64,000 nt of DNA, from the NCBI RefSeq assembly GCF_000369525.1, contig NZ_KB850072.1, positions 2,164,606 through 2,228,605 on the forward strand, written 5' to 3'. Each line of letters starts with the position of its first letter. The stretch's first letter is position 1. Below, one piece after another: positions 21,995-31,199 of the stretch. The position numbers and the translations under genes were made by a program. The notes under the pieces are model-generated. The model worked only from the letters and a program-made list of their open reading frames with translations, was not told the DNA's origin and searched no databases. The DNA comes from Acinetobacter higginsii. Lineage in GTDB: Bacteria; Pseudomonadota; Gammaproteobacteria; Pseudomonadales; Moraxellaceae.

Positions 21995-24900
21995 CTATTT
22001 ACTCCAACGCAAGATATTCAATCGCAGTTTGAAGCGATTCAGGAATTGAGCGAATTTTTCAAATATGAGATACATCACAGGGGTGGTATATAAGGTTAAT
22101 AATTGACCCAGCGCCAATCCGCCAACAATGGCAATCCCAAGTGGTTGCCGCATTTCCGAGCCCTCACCCCAACCGAGTGCCAAAGGAATTGCACCCAATA
22201 AAGCTGCGGTATTGGTCATTAAAATCGGTCTAAAACGCAATGTTGCCGCAGCGATAATGCTGTCTAAATCGGTGTGACCTTGACGTCGTTGCTGCAAAGT
22301 AAAATCAATCAGCAAGATCGCATTTTTCACCACAATCCCAATGAGCAAGAATATGCCTAACAAGGCTATCAGGCTAAACGGAATCTGAAACAACCATAAG
22401 CTGAGTAAAGCACCCAGAGCTGCTGTCGGAATGGTGGATAAAATGGTAAAAGGATGCACAATACTTTCATAAGTGATCCCTAAGACGATAAAAATCAGCA
22501 CGATCACAGCCGCAATCAAAGCAGGCGTACTTAAACCAGCTTGAAGGCTTTCAGTTTCGACATCGCGATCTGTCATCACAAAGATTTCTTTTGGCAGCAT
22601 GATCTTTGGCAAGACCTGACGAATCGCAGCATCTGCCTGTTCATAGCTATATCCTTTCTTCACCACATAGCCAACACCCATGGCAGCAAATTGATTACGG
22701 CGATAAACCCGATCATTGCTAATGCCATAACTCCACGTGGCAAAATTGCTTAAGGGCACATAGATGCCTTGTTGATTTGGCACTTTCACATCCGCCAAGG
22801 CTTCAGGATGTTCGGTAAAACGTTGGTCAACTTCCATCACCACATAGAACTGATCATTGCGATCATAAATTGTGGAAATCTGCCGTTGCGAAAAGGAGTT
22901 ATTGAGAACACTGGAAATACTTTCAATATCAATGCCCAATCGTTTTGCAGCTTCACGGTCGATATCCAAAGTAACATGCTGCGCGCCTTCATCACCCTGT
23001 GTTTCCACCTCTTCAAACTCAGGCAGTTTACGCATAGCCTCTGCAACTTTGGGTGCCCATTCACGTAATAAGCTCACATTGTCAGATTGCAGTAACAGCA
23101 AATATTCTTGTGCATTGCCACTGGAAAAAGGATCATCCAATTCCAAATCTTGTTCGACATCTGCGGAGAATACTGCCCCCGCCTGCCAAGGTGCATTTTT
23201 CTTTAAACGCTCGACCACTTGTTTGGAGCTTAAACCATCCCGTTCAGCTTTTGGTTTGAGACTGACCATTAAAAATGAGTTGGTCATACCACCACCGCCA
23301 CCAGAAGTACCCACCACATCCTGTACTGCAGGATCTTTGAGTAAGGCTTGGTTAAATGCGGCAATCTTCGGCTGCATAATCTGAAAAGAAAAGCCATCAT
23401 CTCCACGAATAAAAGCACCAACTCGCCCCGTGTCTTGTTCAGGCAAAACGCGTTTAGGCAATAAATTGTAGAGATAAACTGAAGCAATGATTGCGACTAT
23501 CCACAGCACTACAATCAGATAAGCATGTTTGAGTACCCAATGAAGAGAGCGAATATAAGATTGGGTCAAGCCTTGAATCAGATCATGGCTATAACGATAC
23601 AGTCGTGGGGGGTGATTAAGAGATAGAGGTTTTAAACAGCGTGCTGATAAGCTTGGGGTTAAAATCAAGGACACAAAGACCGATAAAACCACCACAAATA
23701 CCAATGTTAGCGAAAACTCTCTAAACAAGCGTTCAATCACACCACCCATAAACAAGACTGAGAGAAAAATCACCATCAATGCCAGATTCATGGCAATCAA
23801 GGTAAAGCCAACCTCTTGGATGCCTTTTACCGCCGCTTGTGCAGGCGAATCGCCTTGTTCGATATAGCGTTCAATATTTTCGAGTACCACAATGGCATCA
23901 TCAACCACCAAGCCAATCGCCACGATGATCGCCATAATCGACAGGTTATTCAGTGAAAATCCAGCCAAATAAATCAGACTGCATACGCCAATTAAAGTGA
24001 CCAGCAATGCCATTGCGGGAATCACCGCACTTTGCAGTCGACCCAACATCAGCACCACAACGATGACTACCAGCAACATGGATAAAAACAAGGTATCCCT
24101 TGCTTCCTCTAAACTGTTACGGACAATAGTTGAGCCATCCATTACCACAGTCAATCGCGCATCACGTGGCATCAGTTCTCTTAGAACGGGCAATTTGGCT
24201 TTAATCAAGTCAATGGTCGCCACGGTATTGGCATTAGGTTGTCTGCTAATCTTTAAAATCACAGCAGGCTGTCCATTGTGAAAACCACTGACATAACGGT
24301 TTTCAACCGAATCACGCACTTCTGCAATATCTTTTAAGCGAACAACACCTTGATCAGTATGTCTGATGATTAAATCGGCAAAATCTTGGGCGGTCTTTAA
24401 TTCTGTAGAAAGTGCCACTTGCCAGCGTAATTGCTGTTGTTCCACCACGCCCAATGCCTGCACCACATTACTTTTCGCAACGGCTTGTCTCACCTGCTCG
24501 AGAGAAATGCCCGTTGAAACTAAAGCAGTTGGATTAATGGTGATACGCACGGCAGGCATGGAAGCCCCATCTATCGACACTTCACCGACCCCACTGATCT
24601 GGGCCAAATTCGGTTGCAATTGATTGGAGGCAATTTCGTATAGCTTTGCCGCTGAAAGTTGTTTTGAGCTGAGAGCCAAATAAAAAATCGGACTTTGACT
24701 CGGATTGATTTTAAAATACTCAGGCGGACTCGGCATGCCCGCAGGTAGCTGTGACATCGCCGCATTGATGGCAGCCTGAACCTCGCGCGCTGCTTCATTA
24801 ATATCGGTATTTAAATCAAAGTGTAAAACCACCTGTGTCGAACTTTGATTACTGGATGAATTAATCGCTTTAACCCCAGATACCCCCATCATGGCACGTT

Positions 24901-25102
24901 CCAATGGGGTTGCTACTGTTGCAGACATACTTTCTGGACTGGCACCGGGCAGATTGGCACGCACCACAATGGTCGGAATATCTGCTTGTGGCAATGCCGC
25001 AACAGGCAAACGCAAATAGGCCAATATACCGAGTAAAACAATCGCAATACCCAACAACACACTGGCCACTGGACGTTGTACAAACACAGACAGCAACGTC
25101 AT
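21995..25102 (-). CDS. mdtC: RND multidrug efflux permease, MdtC-like
   Basis: A 1035-residue inner-membrane proton/drug antiporter of the hydrophobe/amphiphile efflux RND family. Twelve transmembrane segments are interrupted by two large periplasmic loops. The proton-relay Asp pair lies in IGLVVDDAIVVLENI near residue 404, and the TM10 Lys in LIGIVVKNAILLIDF near residue 935. Its start overlaps the stop of the first RND gene by four bases (25099-25102, ATGA). Two unequal tandem RND genes are the hallmark of MdtB/MdtC heterotrimers. The substrate range is unknown. Confidence 0.92.
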   Translation of the reverse strand: MTLLSVFVQRPVASVLLGIAIVLLGILAYLRLPVAALPQADIPTIVVRANLPGASPESMSATVATPLERAMMGVSGVKAINSSSNQSSTQVVLHFDLNTDINEAAREVQAAINAAMSQLPAGMPSPPEYFKINPSQSPIFYLALSSKQLSAAKLYEIASNQLQPNLAQISGVGEVSIDGASMPAVRITINPTALVSTGISLEQVRQAVAKSNVVQALGVVEQQQLRWQVALSTELKTAQDFADLIIRHTDQGVVRLKDIAEVRDSVENRYVSGFHNGQPAVILKISRQPNANTVATIDLIKAKLPVLRELMPRDARLTVVMDGSTIVRNSLEEARDTLFLSMLLVVIVVVLMLGRLQSAVIPAMALLVTLIGVCSLIYLAGFSLNNLSIMAIIVAIGLVVDDAIVVLENIERYIEQGDSPAQAAVKGIQEVGFTLIAMNLALMVIFLSVLFMGGVIERLFREFSLTLVFVVVLSVFVSLILTPSLSARCLKPLSLNHPPRLYRYSHDLIQGLTQSYIRSLHWVLKHAYLIVVLWIVAIIASVYLYNLLPKRVLPEQDTGRVGAFIRGDDGFSFQIMQPKIAAFNQALLKDPAVQDVVGTSGGGGGMTNSFLMVSLKPKAERDGLSSKQVVERLKKNAPWQAGAVFSADVEQDLELDDPFSSGNAQEYLLLLQSDNVSLLREWAPKVAEAMRKLPEFEEVETQGDEGAQHVTLDIDREAAKRLGIDIESISSVLNNSFSQRQISTIYDRNDQFYVVMEVDQRFTEHPEALADVKVPNQQGIYVPLSNFATWSYGISNDRVYRRNQFAAMGVGYVVKKGYSYEQADAAIRQVLPKIMLPKEIFVMTDRDVETESLQAGLSTPALIAAVIVLIFIVLGITYESIVHPFTILSTIPTAALGALLSLWLFQIPFSLIALLGIFLLIGIVVKNAILLIDFTLQQRRQGHTDLDSIIAAATLRFRPILMTNTAALLGAIPLALGWGEGSEMRQPLGIAIVGGLALGQLLTLYTTPVMYLIFEKFAQFLNRFKLRLNILRWSK

Positions 25103-28100
25103 TGCGATACTCCTGTCTGATCTGAAAGCATGTTTGCATCAGTTTGCTTGGCTTGCAGACGATCAAAAAACAGATACACCACCGGTGTGGTAAATAAGGT
25201 GAGCACCTGACTGACCAATAGGCCACCGACCATCACCAACCCAAGTGGCTGACGAAGTTCAGCGCCAGAACCCGAAGCCAGCATCAATGGAATTGCGCCT
25301 ACTACAGCTGCAAGTGTGGTCATCAAAATCGGACGGAAACGTAATAAAGCAGCCTGATAAATGGCCTGCTCAGCCGTCAAACCCTGATGACGTTGTGCCG
25401 CAAGTGCAAAATCCACCATCATGATGCCGTTTTTCTTGACCAAACCAATCAATAAAATAATCCCGATCAGCGCAATCATGTCCAATGGCTGACCCACCAT
25501 GAACAAAGCCAGTAATGCGCCAATCGCGGCAGAAGGTAAGGTTGAAAGAATGGTCACAGGATGAATAAAGCTTTCATACAGCATACCGAGCACAATATAC
25601 ATGGTCACAATCGCGGCAATCACCAACCAAAAGGTATGTTGCTGTGAATTTTCAAAAGCAGCTGCTGCGCCTTGCAGTTGAACCTGTAGCTCTGGCGGTA
25701 GCTCAAGACTTTGTTTAACCTGCTCAATCGCCTTAATCGCTTCGCCTAAAGAGACATCCTTGGCTAAATTAAAGGAAATGCCGACAGCAGGAAATTGAGA
25801 CTGTTGCTGTAAAAGAATAGGCGCATGTTTTTCGACAATCGTAGCAACAGAACTCAATAAAATTGGCTGTCCTTGATTGTTGTGAATATAGGTCTGGTTT
25901 AAAGCCTCAATACCTTGGGTGAGTTTTGGGTCTAATTCTAAAACAATGCGGTACTGATTAGACTGTGTGTATAAAGTTGCAATTTGCCGTTGTGCAAATA
26001 AATTCTGCAAAGCCAAACTAATGTCTTCAACACTTAAACCCAACCGTGCTGCCGCATCACGGTTAACCTCGATATAGGCTTGTAAACCTTGCCCTGCATC
26101 TTCACTGGTCACTTCTGCAAATGCAGCCTGCTGACGTAATGCCTGAACCAGTTTAGGCGTCCACTCCTCAACCAATTGATTTTTTGGTGCTGTCACACTG
26201 AGCTGATATTGGGTTCGGCTAATTTTGTCTTCTATACTGAGTTCTTGTACGGGTTGCATCCAACCTTTAATGCCATGTACCTGTGCAAAATTTTCATTCA
26301 GTCGTGCCATCACTTCCGCAGCAGGTGCACGTTCAGCATGTGGTTTTAAATTCACCAAAATACGTCCATTGCTTAACTTCGGATTATTGGCATCCACACC
26401 AATAAAGGAAGATAAGTTGGCAACTGCTGGATCTTTTAAAATTACTTCGGCCAAAGCCTGTTGCCGTTCACTCATGGCTTGAAATGAAATCTGGTCAGGG
26501 GCCTCAGTCACCACCTGAATCACACCATTGTCCTGTACTGGGAAAAAGCCTTTAGGAATCGACCAATACAACAGTCCTGCCAGTAGCACTGTGGCTAACA
26601 TCACCATCAAAGTCAGCAGTTGGTGTCGAAGTACCCATTGCAACAACTTGGCATAGTGCTGAATGACTCGATCCAGACTCCATCGACTCGGCTGCTGGGC
26701 ATGCTTCGGTGCATCTTTGAGTAAATAGGCACACATCATCGGGGTTAAAGTCAGTGAAACAAGCAATGAAAGTGCAATCGCAGCTGCCAGTGTCACCGCA
26801 AACTCATGGAATAAGCGTCCGACCACATCGCCCATGAAGAGCAAGGGGATCAAAACAGCAATCAGTGAAATCGTCAAAGAAATTAGGGTAAAGCCAATTT
26901 CTTTTGATCCTTTCAGGGCTGCTTGCAACATGCTTTCACCTGACTCACGGTGTCGTGCAATATTTTCAAGCATCACGATGGCATCATCTACCACGAAGCC
27001 TGTGGCGATGGTTAATGCCATTAAAGTCAGGTTATTCACCGAGAAGCCAAGAAAATACATCAGTACAAAAGTGCCGATAATCGACAGCGGTACGGCGATA
27101 CTCGGAATCAAAGTTGCTGCAAAGTTACGCAAAAACAGGAAGGTGACCAACACCACCAAACACACGGCGAAGACCAGTTCTTTTTGCACATCTTTAATCG
27201 AGCTACGAATACTTTCCGTTCGGTCAGTCAGGACGCGAATATGAACATTGTCAGGTAGGTTTTGTTGTAATTCAGGTAGGATTTTTTTGATCTGATCGGC
27301 CACCTCAATTACATTGGCATTGGGCTGACGCTGGATATTCACCAAAATAGCCGATTGGCTGTCTGCCCATGCGGCCATATAGCGATCTTCACTGCCCTCA
27401 AGCACCTGTGCGACATCTTTTAAGCGAATCGGTGCGCCATTGTTCCAACGTAAAATAAGGTTTTCATAATCGGCAATCGAACGCATCTGATCATTGGCAT
27501 CCAGCATGGTCGATCGAAAAGGCCCATCAAAACTTCCTTTCGGCTGATTGGCATTGGCGGCAGAAATAGCCGCACGCACATTTTCAGCACTGAGCTTAAA
27601 CGCTGCCAAAGCAGCTGGATTCATCTGCACACGGATCGCAGGACGTTGCCCGCCTGCAAGACTGACCATCCCCACCCCAGAGAGCTGCGACAGCTTTTGT
27701 GCCACTCGGGTATCGACCATGTCATAGACCGTGGTCAGTGGCAAACTGTCAGAACTAATCGCAAGCGTAATCACCGGCACATCGGCAGGATTCACTTTGC
27801 GATAGATTGGCGGTGTGGGTAAATCATTGGGCAATTTACTACTTGCGGTACTTAAGGCCGACTGTACTTCTTGCTCGACAATGCCCAGCTCGGCAGATAA
27901 CTCGAATTGCAGAGTGATCACTGATGCGCCCACTGAGCTATTTGAAGACATTTGCTTCAAGCCTGCGATCTTGCCCATCTCCCTTTCCAACGGTGAGCTG
28001 ATGGTTCGCTGTACCGTGTCTGGATTTGCACCCGGCTGAAAGGTGTATATCTGAATAATCGGATAATCAACTTGTGGCAATGCTGAGACAGGTAATAAAC

Positions 28101-28188
28101 GCCAAACCAACAGGCCACTAAAAAATAGCGCCAACATCAATAGAGTGGTGGCAACGGGTCTTACAATAAAGAATCTAGAAATATTCAT
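25099..28188 (-). CDS. mdtB: RND multidrug efflux permease, MdtB-like
   Basis: A 1029-residue RND pump subunit with the same architecture as its neighbour. The TM4 Asp pair lies in TGFVVDDAIVMLENI near residue 404, and the TM10 Lys in LIGLVKKNGIMMVDF near residue 915. It lies four bases after the membrane-fusion gene and overlaps the second pump gene by four. As the first of two pump genes it corresponds in position to MdtB; related heteromeric pumps also occur under other names, such as MuxB. The sequence divergence from the second pump argues against a recent duplication. Confidence 0.92.
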   Translation of the reverse strand: MNISRFFIVRPVATTLLMLALFFSGLLVWRLLPVSALPQVDYPIIQIYTFQPGANPDTVQRTISSPLEREMGKIAGLKQMSSNSSVGASVITLQFELSAELGIVEQEVQSALSTASSKLPNDLPTPPIYRKVNPADVPVITLAISSDSLPLTTVYDMVDTRVAQKLSQLSGVGMVSLAGGQRPAIRVQMNPAALAAFKLSAENVRAAISAANANQPKGSFDGPFRSTMLDANDQMRSIADYENLILRWNNGAPIRLKDVAQVLEGSEDRYMAAWADSQSAILVNIQRQPNANVIEVADQIKKILPELQQNLPDNVHIRVLTDRTESIRSSIKDVQKELVFAVCLVVLVTFLFLRNFAATLIPSIAVPLSIIGTFVLMYFLGFSVNNLTLMALTIATGFVVDDAIVMLENIARHRESGESMLQAALKGSKEIGFTLISLTISLIAVLIPLLFMGDVVGRLFHEFAVTLAAAIALSLLVSLTLTPMMCAYLLKDAPKHAQQPSRWSLDRVIQHYAKLLQWVLRHQLLTLMVMLATVLLAGLLYWSIPKGFFPVQDNGVIQVVTEAPDQISFQAMSERQQALAEVILKDPAVANLSSFIGVDANNPKLSNGRILVNLKPHAERAPAAEVMARLNENFAQVHGIKGWMQPVQELSIEDKISRTQYQLSVTAPKNQLVEEWTPKLVQALRQQAAFAEVTSEDAGQGLQAYIEVNRDAAARLGLSVEDISLALQNLFAQRQIATLYTQSNQYRIVLELDPKLTQGIEALNQTYIHNNQGQPILLSSVATIVEKHAPILLQQQSQFPAVGISFNLAKDVSLGEAIKAIEQVKQSLELPPELQVQLQGAAAAFENSQQHTFWLVIAAIVTMYIVLGMLYESFIHPVTILSTLPSAAIGALLALFMVGQPLDMIALIGIILLIGLVKKNGIMMVDFALAAQRHQGLTAEQAIYQAALLRFRPILMTTLAAVVGAIPLMLASGSGAELRQPLGLVMVGGLLVSQVLTLFTTPVVYLFFDRLQAKQTDANMLSDQTGVSQ

Positions 28189-28192
28189 GCGC

Positions 28193-29404
28193 TTACCCAG
28201 CTACAGTTTTTGCTGGTATTGGCTTAGAAACATCATCCTGAATGATTTGTACTTCTTGCCCTTCGGAAAGTCGATCAATGCCCTCTAGAACAACGCGCTC
28301 ATTGCCTTGTAAGCCTTCAATGATCTCAGTCTGTCCTTGTGAAACTGAACCTAGCTTTAACATACGCACTTCGGCTTTATGTTCTTTATTCACAATATAA
28401 ACATAAGTGCCTTTTGCCCCATGTTGGATGGCGTCACTCGGTAGATGCACTGCATTTTGCAAAGTCTTGGCATTTAAACGAACATTGACAAATTGATTTG
28501 GAAATAACGCATCATCCAGATTGGCAAAAACAGCTTTAACTTTAAGTGTGCCAGTATTTAGATCAATCTGATTATCCAGTGCCTGAACTGAACCTGTGGC
28601 CAATTGCTTTTGTTCTGCACGATCCCAAGCACTGACTTGAATGCTTTGCTTATTTTTTGTGGCTTGGCGTATTGTATCTAAGTAATTTTCCGCAATCGCA
28701 AACTGAATATACACAGGATGGATTTGGGTAATGCTCAATAAACCTGTTGCTTCATTGGCTTGGATTAAATTACCCGCATCTTTTAAGCGAAAGCCAACAC
28801 GACCATCTATCGGCGCATATATTTTGGTATAAGACAGTTGCAACTTTGCCGCATCCACCTGTGCCTGATTGGCTTGCATCTGTCCCTTGAGCTGATTGAC
28901 TAGGGCTTGTTGTTGGTCGACCTGTTGCTTGGCAATCGAATCTTGCTTATATAGCAACTGATAACGATTCAATTCCGTTTGTGCATTTTGCAACTGCGCT
29001 AAATTTTGTTGCTGTGTCCCCTGTGCTTGTGCCAATGTGACCTGAAATGGGGTCGGGTCAATTTGTGCTAACAATTGCCCTTTCTTGATGTATTGTCCCT
29101 CTTGGAAATATAATTTTTGCAATACACCTGACACCTGACTTTGAACATTCACGGTATTAGCTGGAACCACTGTACCAATCGCCTTAATTTGTAATTGCAA
29201 GTCGCCACGTTGTACTCCGACCACGCGCACAGGCACGGGTTTACTCCATTGGCTAAACGACTCTTGTTTATTGGCTTGGGATTTTTTCCAATAATTCCAA
29301 CCCCATGCCATCAGCAATAAAAGCACCGTCAATGCAATCAACCATTTGATTTTATTTGATCGAGAATGCTGTTGTAGTTTTAAATCAATTTGTTGTTCAC
29401 TCAT
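28193..29404 (-). CDS. mdtA: Membrane-fusion protein of the RND pump, MdtA-like
   Basis: A 403-residue periplasmic adaptor. One N-terminal membrane anchor (residues about 20-40) is followed by the barrel-sandwich/lipoyl half motif, a Gln-rich alpha-hairpin (about 120-190, coiled coil), the second lipoyl half in YAPIDGRVGFRLKDAGN near residue 205, and a beta-barrel domain. It bridges the MdtBC-like pump and the outer-membrane factor. It is the first gene of the four-gene operon; the promoter should lie in the 198-bp divergent region shared with the sigma-factor gene. No local regulator of the TetR or two-component type is present. Confidence 0.92.
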   Translation of the reverse strand: MSEQQIDLKLQQHSRSNKIKWLIALTVLLLLMAWGWNYWKKSQANKQESFSQWSKPVPVRVVGVQRGDLQLQIKAIGTVVPANTVNVQSQVSGVLQKLYFQEGQYIKKGQLLAQIDPTPFQVTLAQAQGTQQQNLAQLQNAQTELNRYQLLYKQDSIAKQQVDQQQALVNQLKGQMQANQAQVDAAKLQLSYTKIYAPIDGRVGFRLKDAGNLIQANEATGLLSITQIHPVYIQFAIAENYLDTIRQATKNKQSIQVSAWDRAEQKQLATGSVQALDNQIDLNTGTLKVKAVFANLDDALFPNQFVNVRLNAKTLQNAVHLPSDAIQHGAKGTYVYIVNKEHKAEVRMLKLGSVSQGQTEIIEGLQGNERVVLEGIDRLSEGQEVQIIQDDVSKPIPAKTVAG

Positions 29405-29552
29405 GGCATGCTCTACTTAATCAAACAAAATTCATTAGAAATATGGAAGATGACGAAAACAAAAAATGTTTCCCTACATTGGTTTAGTCGAACGAAAATC
29501 AAAATCAGCTCAATTTTTTCTGTAAAAGTATGTATACAATTTTATTGATATT

Positions 29553-29570
29553 AATAACAATTATCATTAC
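29553..29570 (+). promoter_or_regulatory. Fur-box-like sequence upstream of the ECF sigma gene
   Basis: An A/T-rich stretch containing ATTATCATTA resembles overlapping Fur hexamers. It lies about 70 bp upstream of the sigma-factor ATG, where iron-dependent repression of a FecI-type system is expected. The match is imperfect. Confidence 0.5.
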
Positions 29571-29638
29571 TATTTGAAAATATTTTTCCCATCCTCCTTT
29601 AATTGTGCATCTCCCTGCTCATTTGTGGACTCCTTGCT

Positions 29639-30154
29639 ATGAACCTGAATGTAGAAAAACAGTTATGGTTTAGCCACGTTTATCAATCACAACAAAGCTC
29701 GCTGTTGTCTTGGTTTAAGCACAAACTACAGCACCACCATCAATCAGAAGACTTGAGTCAGGAAGTGTTCTATCGTGCCTTAAAAAGCGACTATTGCTTT
29801 GAAAAGATTAAAGAACCTCAGGCATGGTTAATGGGCATCGCCAAGCATGTGATTATTGATTATTGGCGGCATCAGCATGTAGAACACCTGTATTTAGATG
29901 CCCTTGCACAGCTACCAGAAGAATACTATCCCTCGGCTGAATACGAAGTCTGTATTCGTGAAACACTTTATCAAGTGCATTTGATGCTGGAAAAGCTACC
30001 TCAACGCACTGCACAGGTGTTTTTATTATCGCAATTGGATGGGCTGACCTATCGTGCGATTAGTGAGAAACTGGATATTTCAGAAGCAACGGTCAAAAGA
30101 GATATGAAACAGGCTTTCTTGGCCTGCATAAGTCTTTATAATCAGACCGATTAA
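29639..30154 (+). CDS. fecI: ECF sigma factor, FecI type
   Basis: About 171 residues. Sigma region 2 includes DLSQEVFYRAL and AWLMGIAKHVIIDYWR, and region 4 includes LPQRTAQVFLLSQLDGLTYR plus a helix-turn-helix (ISEKLDISEATVKRDM). The ATG at 29639 is preferred to the upstream TTG at 29603 because the product then starts at the normal position ahead of region 2. It forms an operon with a FecR-type anti-sigma regulator and a receptor with a signalling domain, so it is an iron-starvation sigma factor for that receptor gene. Confidence 0.93.
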   Translation: MNLNVEKQLWFSHVYQSQQSSLLSWFKHKLQHHHQSEDLSQEVFYRALKSDYCFEKIKEPQAWLMGIAKHVIIDYWRHQHVEHLYLDALAQLPEEYYPSAEYEVCIRETLYQVHLMLEKLPQRTAQVFLLSQLDGLTYRAISEKLDISEATVKRDMKQAFLACISLYNQTD

Positions 30155-30176
30155 TTGCTGAATTTGCTTTGCTGCT

Positions 30177-31133
30177 ATGTCTCAAGCTCCTAAAATCCCT
30201 GATCATGTTTTGGACCAAGCCGCAGACTGGCTAGTGCTATTACATTCAGGTGAAATGACTGCGTTACAGCAACAACAATTTGAACATTGGCAAGCAGAAA
30301 AGCAAGAACACGCCCTAGCCATTCAGCAAGTCAATAAATTTACCTATGGCTTAACAGGTTTATCCAGCCACTTTCCCTCAGATTCTTTAGTCCAGTCCAA
30401 GCAAAAATTTAATCTGACTGCAAAACGAAATATGCTGTTAAGCCTTTCAGGATTGTTGGTTATCGGCTGCGGAATGTATTTGTTGCCTTGGGCAAAATGG
30501 CAATCTGATGATCATACTGAGGTCGGTGAAATTAAAACTATTGCACTACAAGATGGTTCAACCTTGATCTTGGCCAGTGACAGTTATATCAACGTGAATT
30601 TCTCCGAACAGACTCGACAGATTCAGCTGATCGAAGGTGAAATTTATGTCCAGACCGCAAAAGATCCGCAACATCGCCCCTTTATGGTGAAGACCAAAGA
30701 TGGTGCAATTGAGGCCTTGGGTACTCAGTTTACGGTAAGACAAGAGCATCATGATCAAACTCGGGTCAAAGTGTATCAACATGCAGTCGCTTTACAGCCG
30801 CAGGATTCTGGACAACGGCAAATTTTACAGCAAGGTCAACGTGCGTATTTCAACAGTCAACAGGTCTCTAAACCCCTGCCACTAAACAATGAGCAACCCT
30901 ACTGGACCCAACAATTACTGGTGGTAGAACAATGGCCACTCGAAAAAGTCATTGGTGAACTATATCGTTATAAAAAAGGCACTTATTTTATCGAACCAGC
31001 CTTAAAAGACCTTCGTATTTCAGGCGTTTTTTCATTAAAGAATCCTCAACAAAGCCTAGAAACACTGGCCTATACCCATCAACTTGAGCTGGGTTATTAC
31101 AGTCCATATATATTAAAAATAAAAAAAAGATAA
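30177..31133 (+). CDS. fecR: FecR-type transmembrane sigma regulator
   Basis: 318 residues. The cytoplasmic N-terminal domain (DUF4880-like, with DQAADWLVLLHSGEM and FEHWQAEKQEHALA) binds the sigma factor. A single membrane span lies near residues 83-102 (LLSLSGLLVIGCGMYLL), followed by a periplasmic FecR domain with GSTLILASDSYINV and the EGEIYVQTAKD block. It passes the signal from the receptor's N-terminal domain to the sigma factor. It is 22 bp after the sigma gene and 66 bp before the receptor. Confidence 0.93.
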   Translation: MSQAPKIPDHVLDQAADWLVLLHSGEMTALQQQQFEHWQAEKQEHALAIQQVNKFTYGLTGLSSHFPSDSLVQSKQKFNLTAKRNMLLSLSGLLVIGCGMYLLPWAKWQSDDHTEVGEIKTIALQDGSTLILASDSYINVNFSEQTRQIQLIEGEIYVQTAKDPQHRPFMVKTKDGAIEALGTQFTVRQEHHDQTRVKVYQHAVALQPQDSGQRQILQQGQRAYFNSQQVSKPLPLNNEQPYWTQQLLVVEQWPLEKVIGELYRYKKGTYFIEPALKDLRISGVFSLKNPQQSLETLAYTHQLELGYYSPYILKIKKR

Positions 31134-31199
31134 AAAGATGATCCTTTTTTTAATCTTGTTCGACTTATAGAGAAATACACTCCCAGTCGAGAAGACCAC

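Noticed and set aside
21995..28188. Recent tandem duplication of the two RND pump genes
   Set aside because: The two proteins share architecture but differ throughout; adjacent unequal pump genes are normal for MdtBC-type systems.
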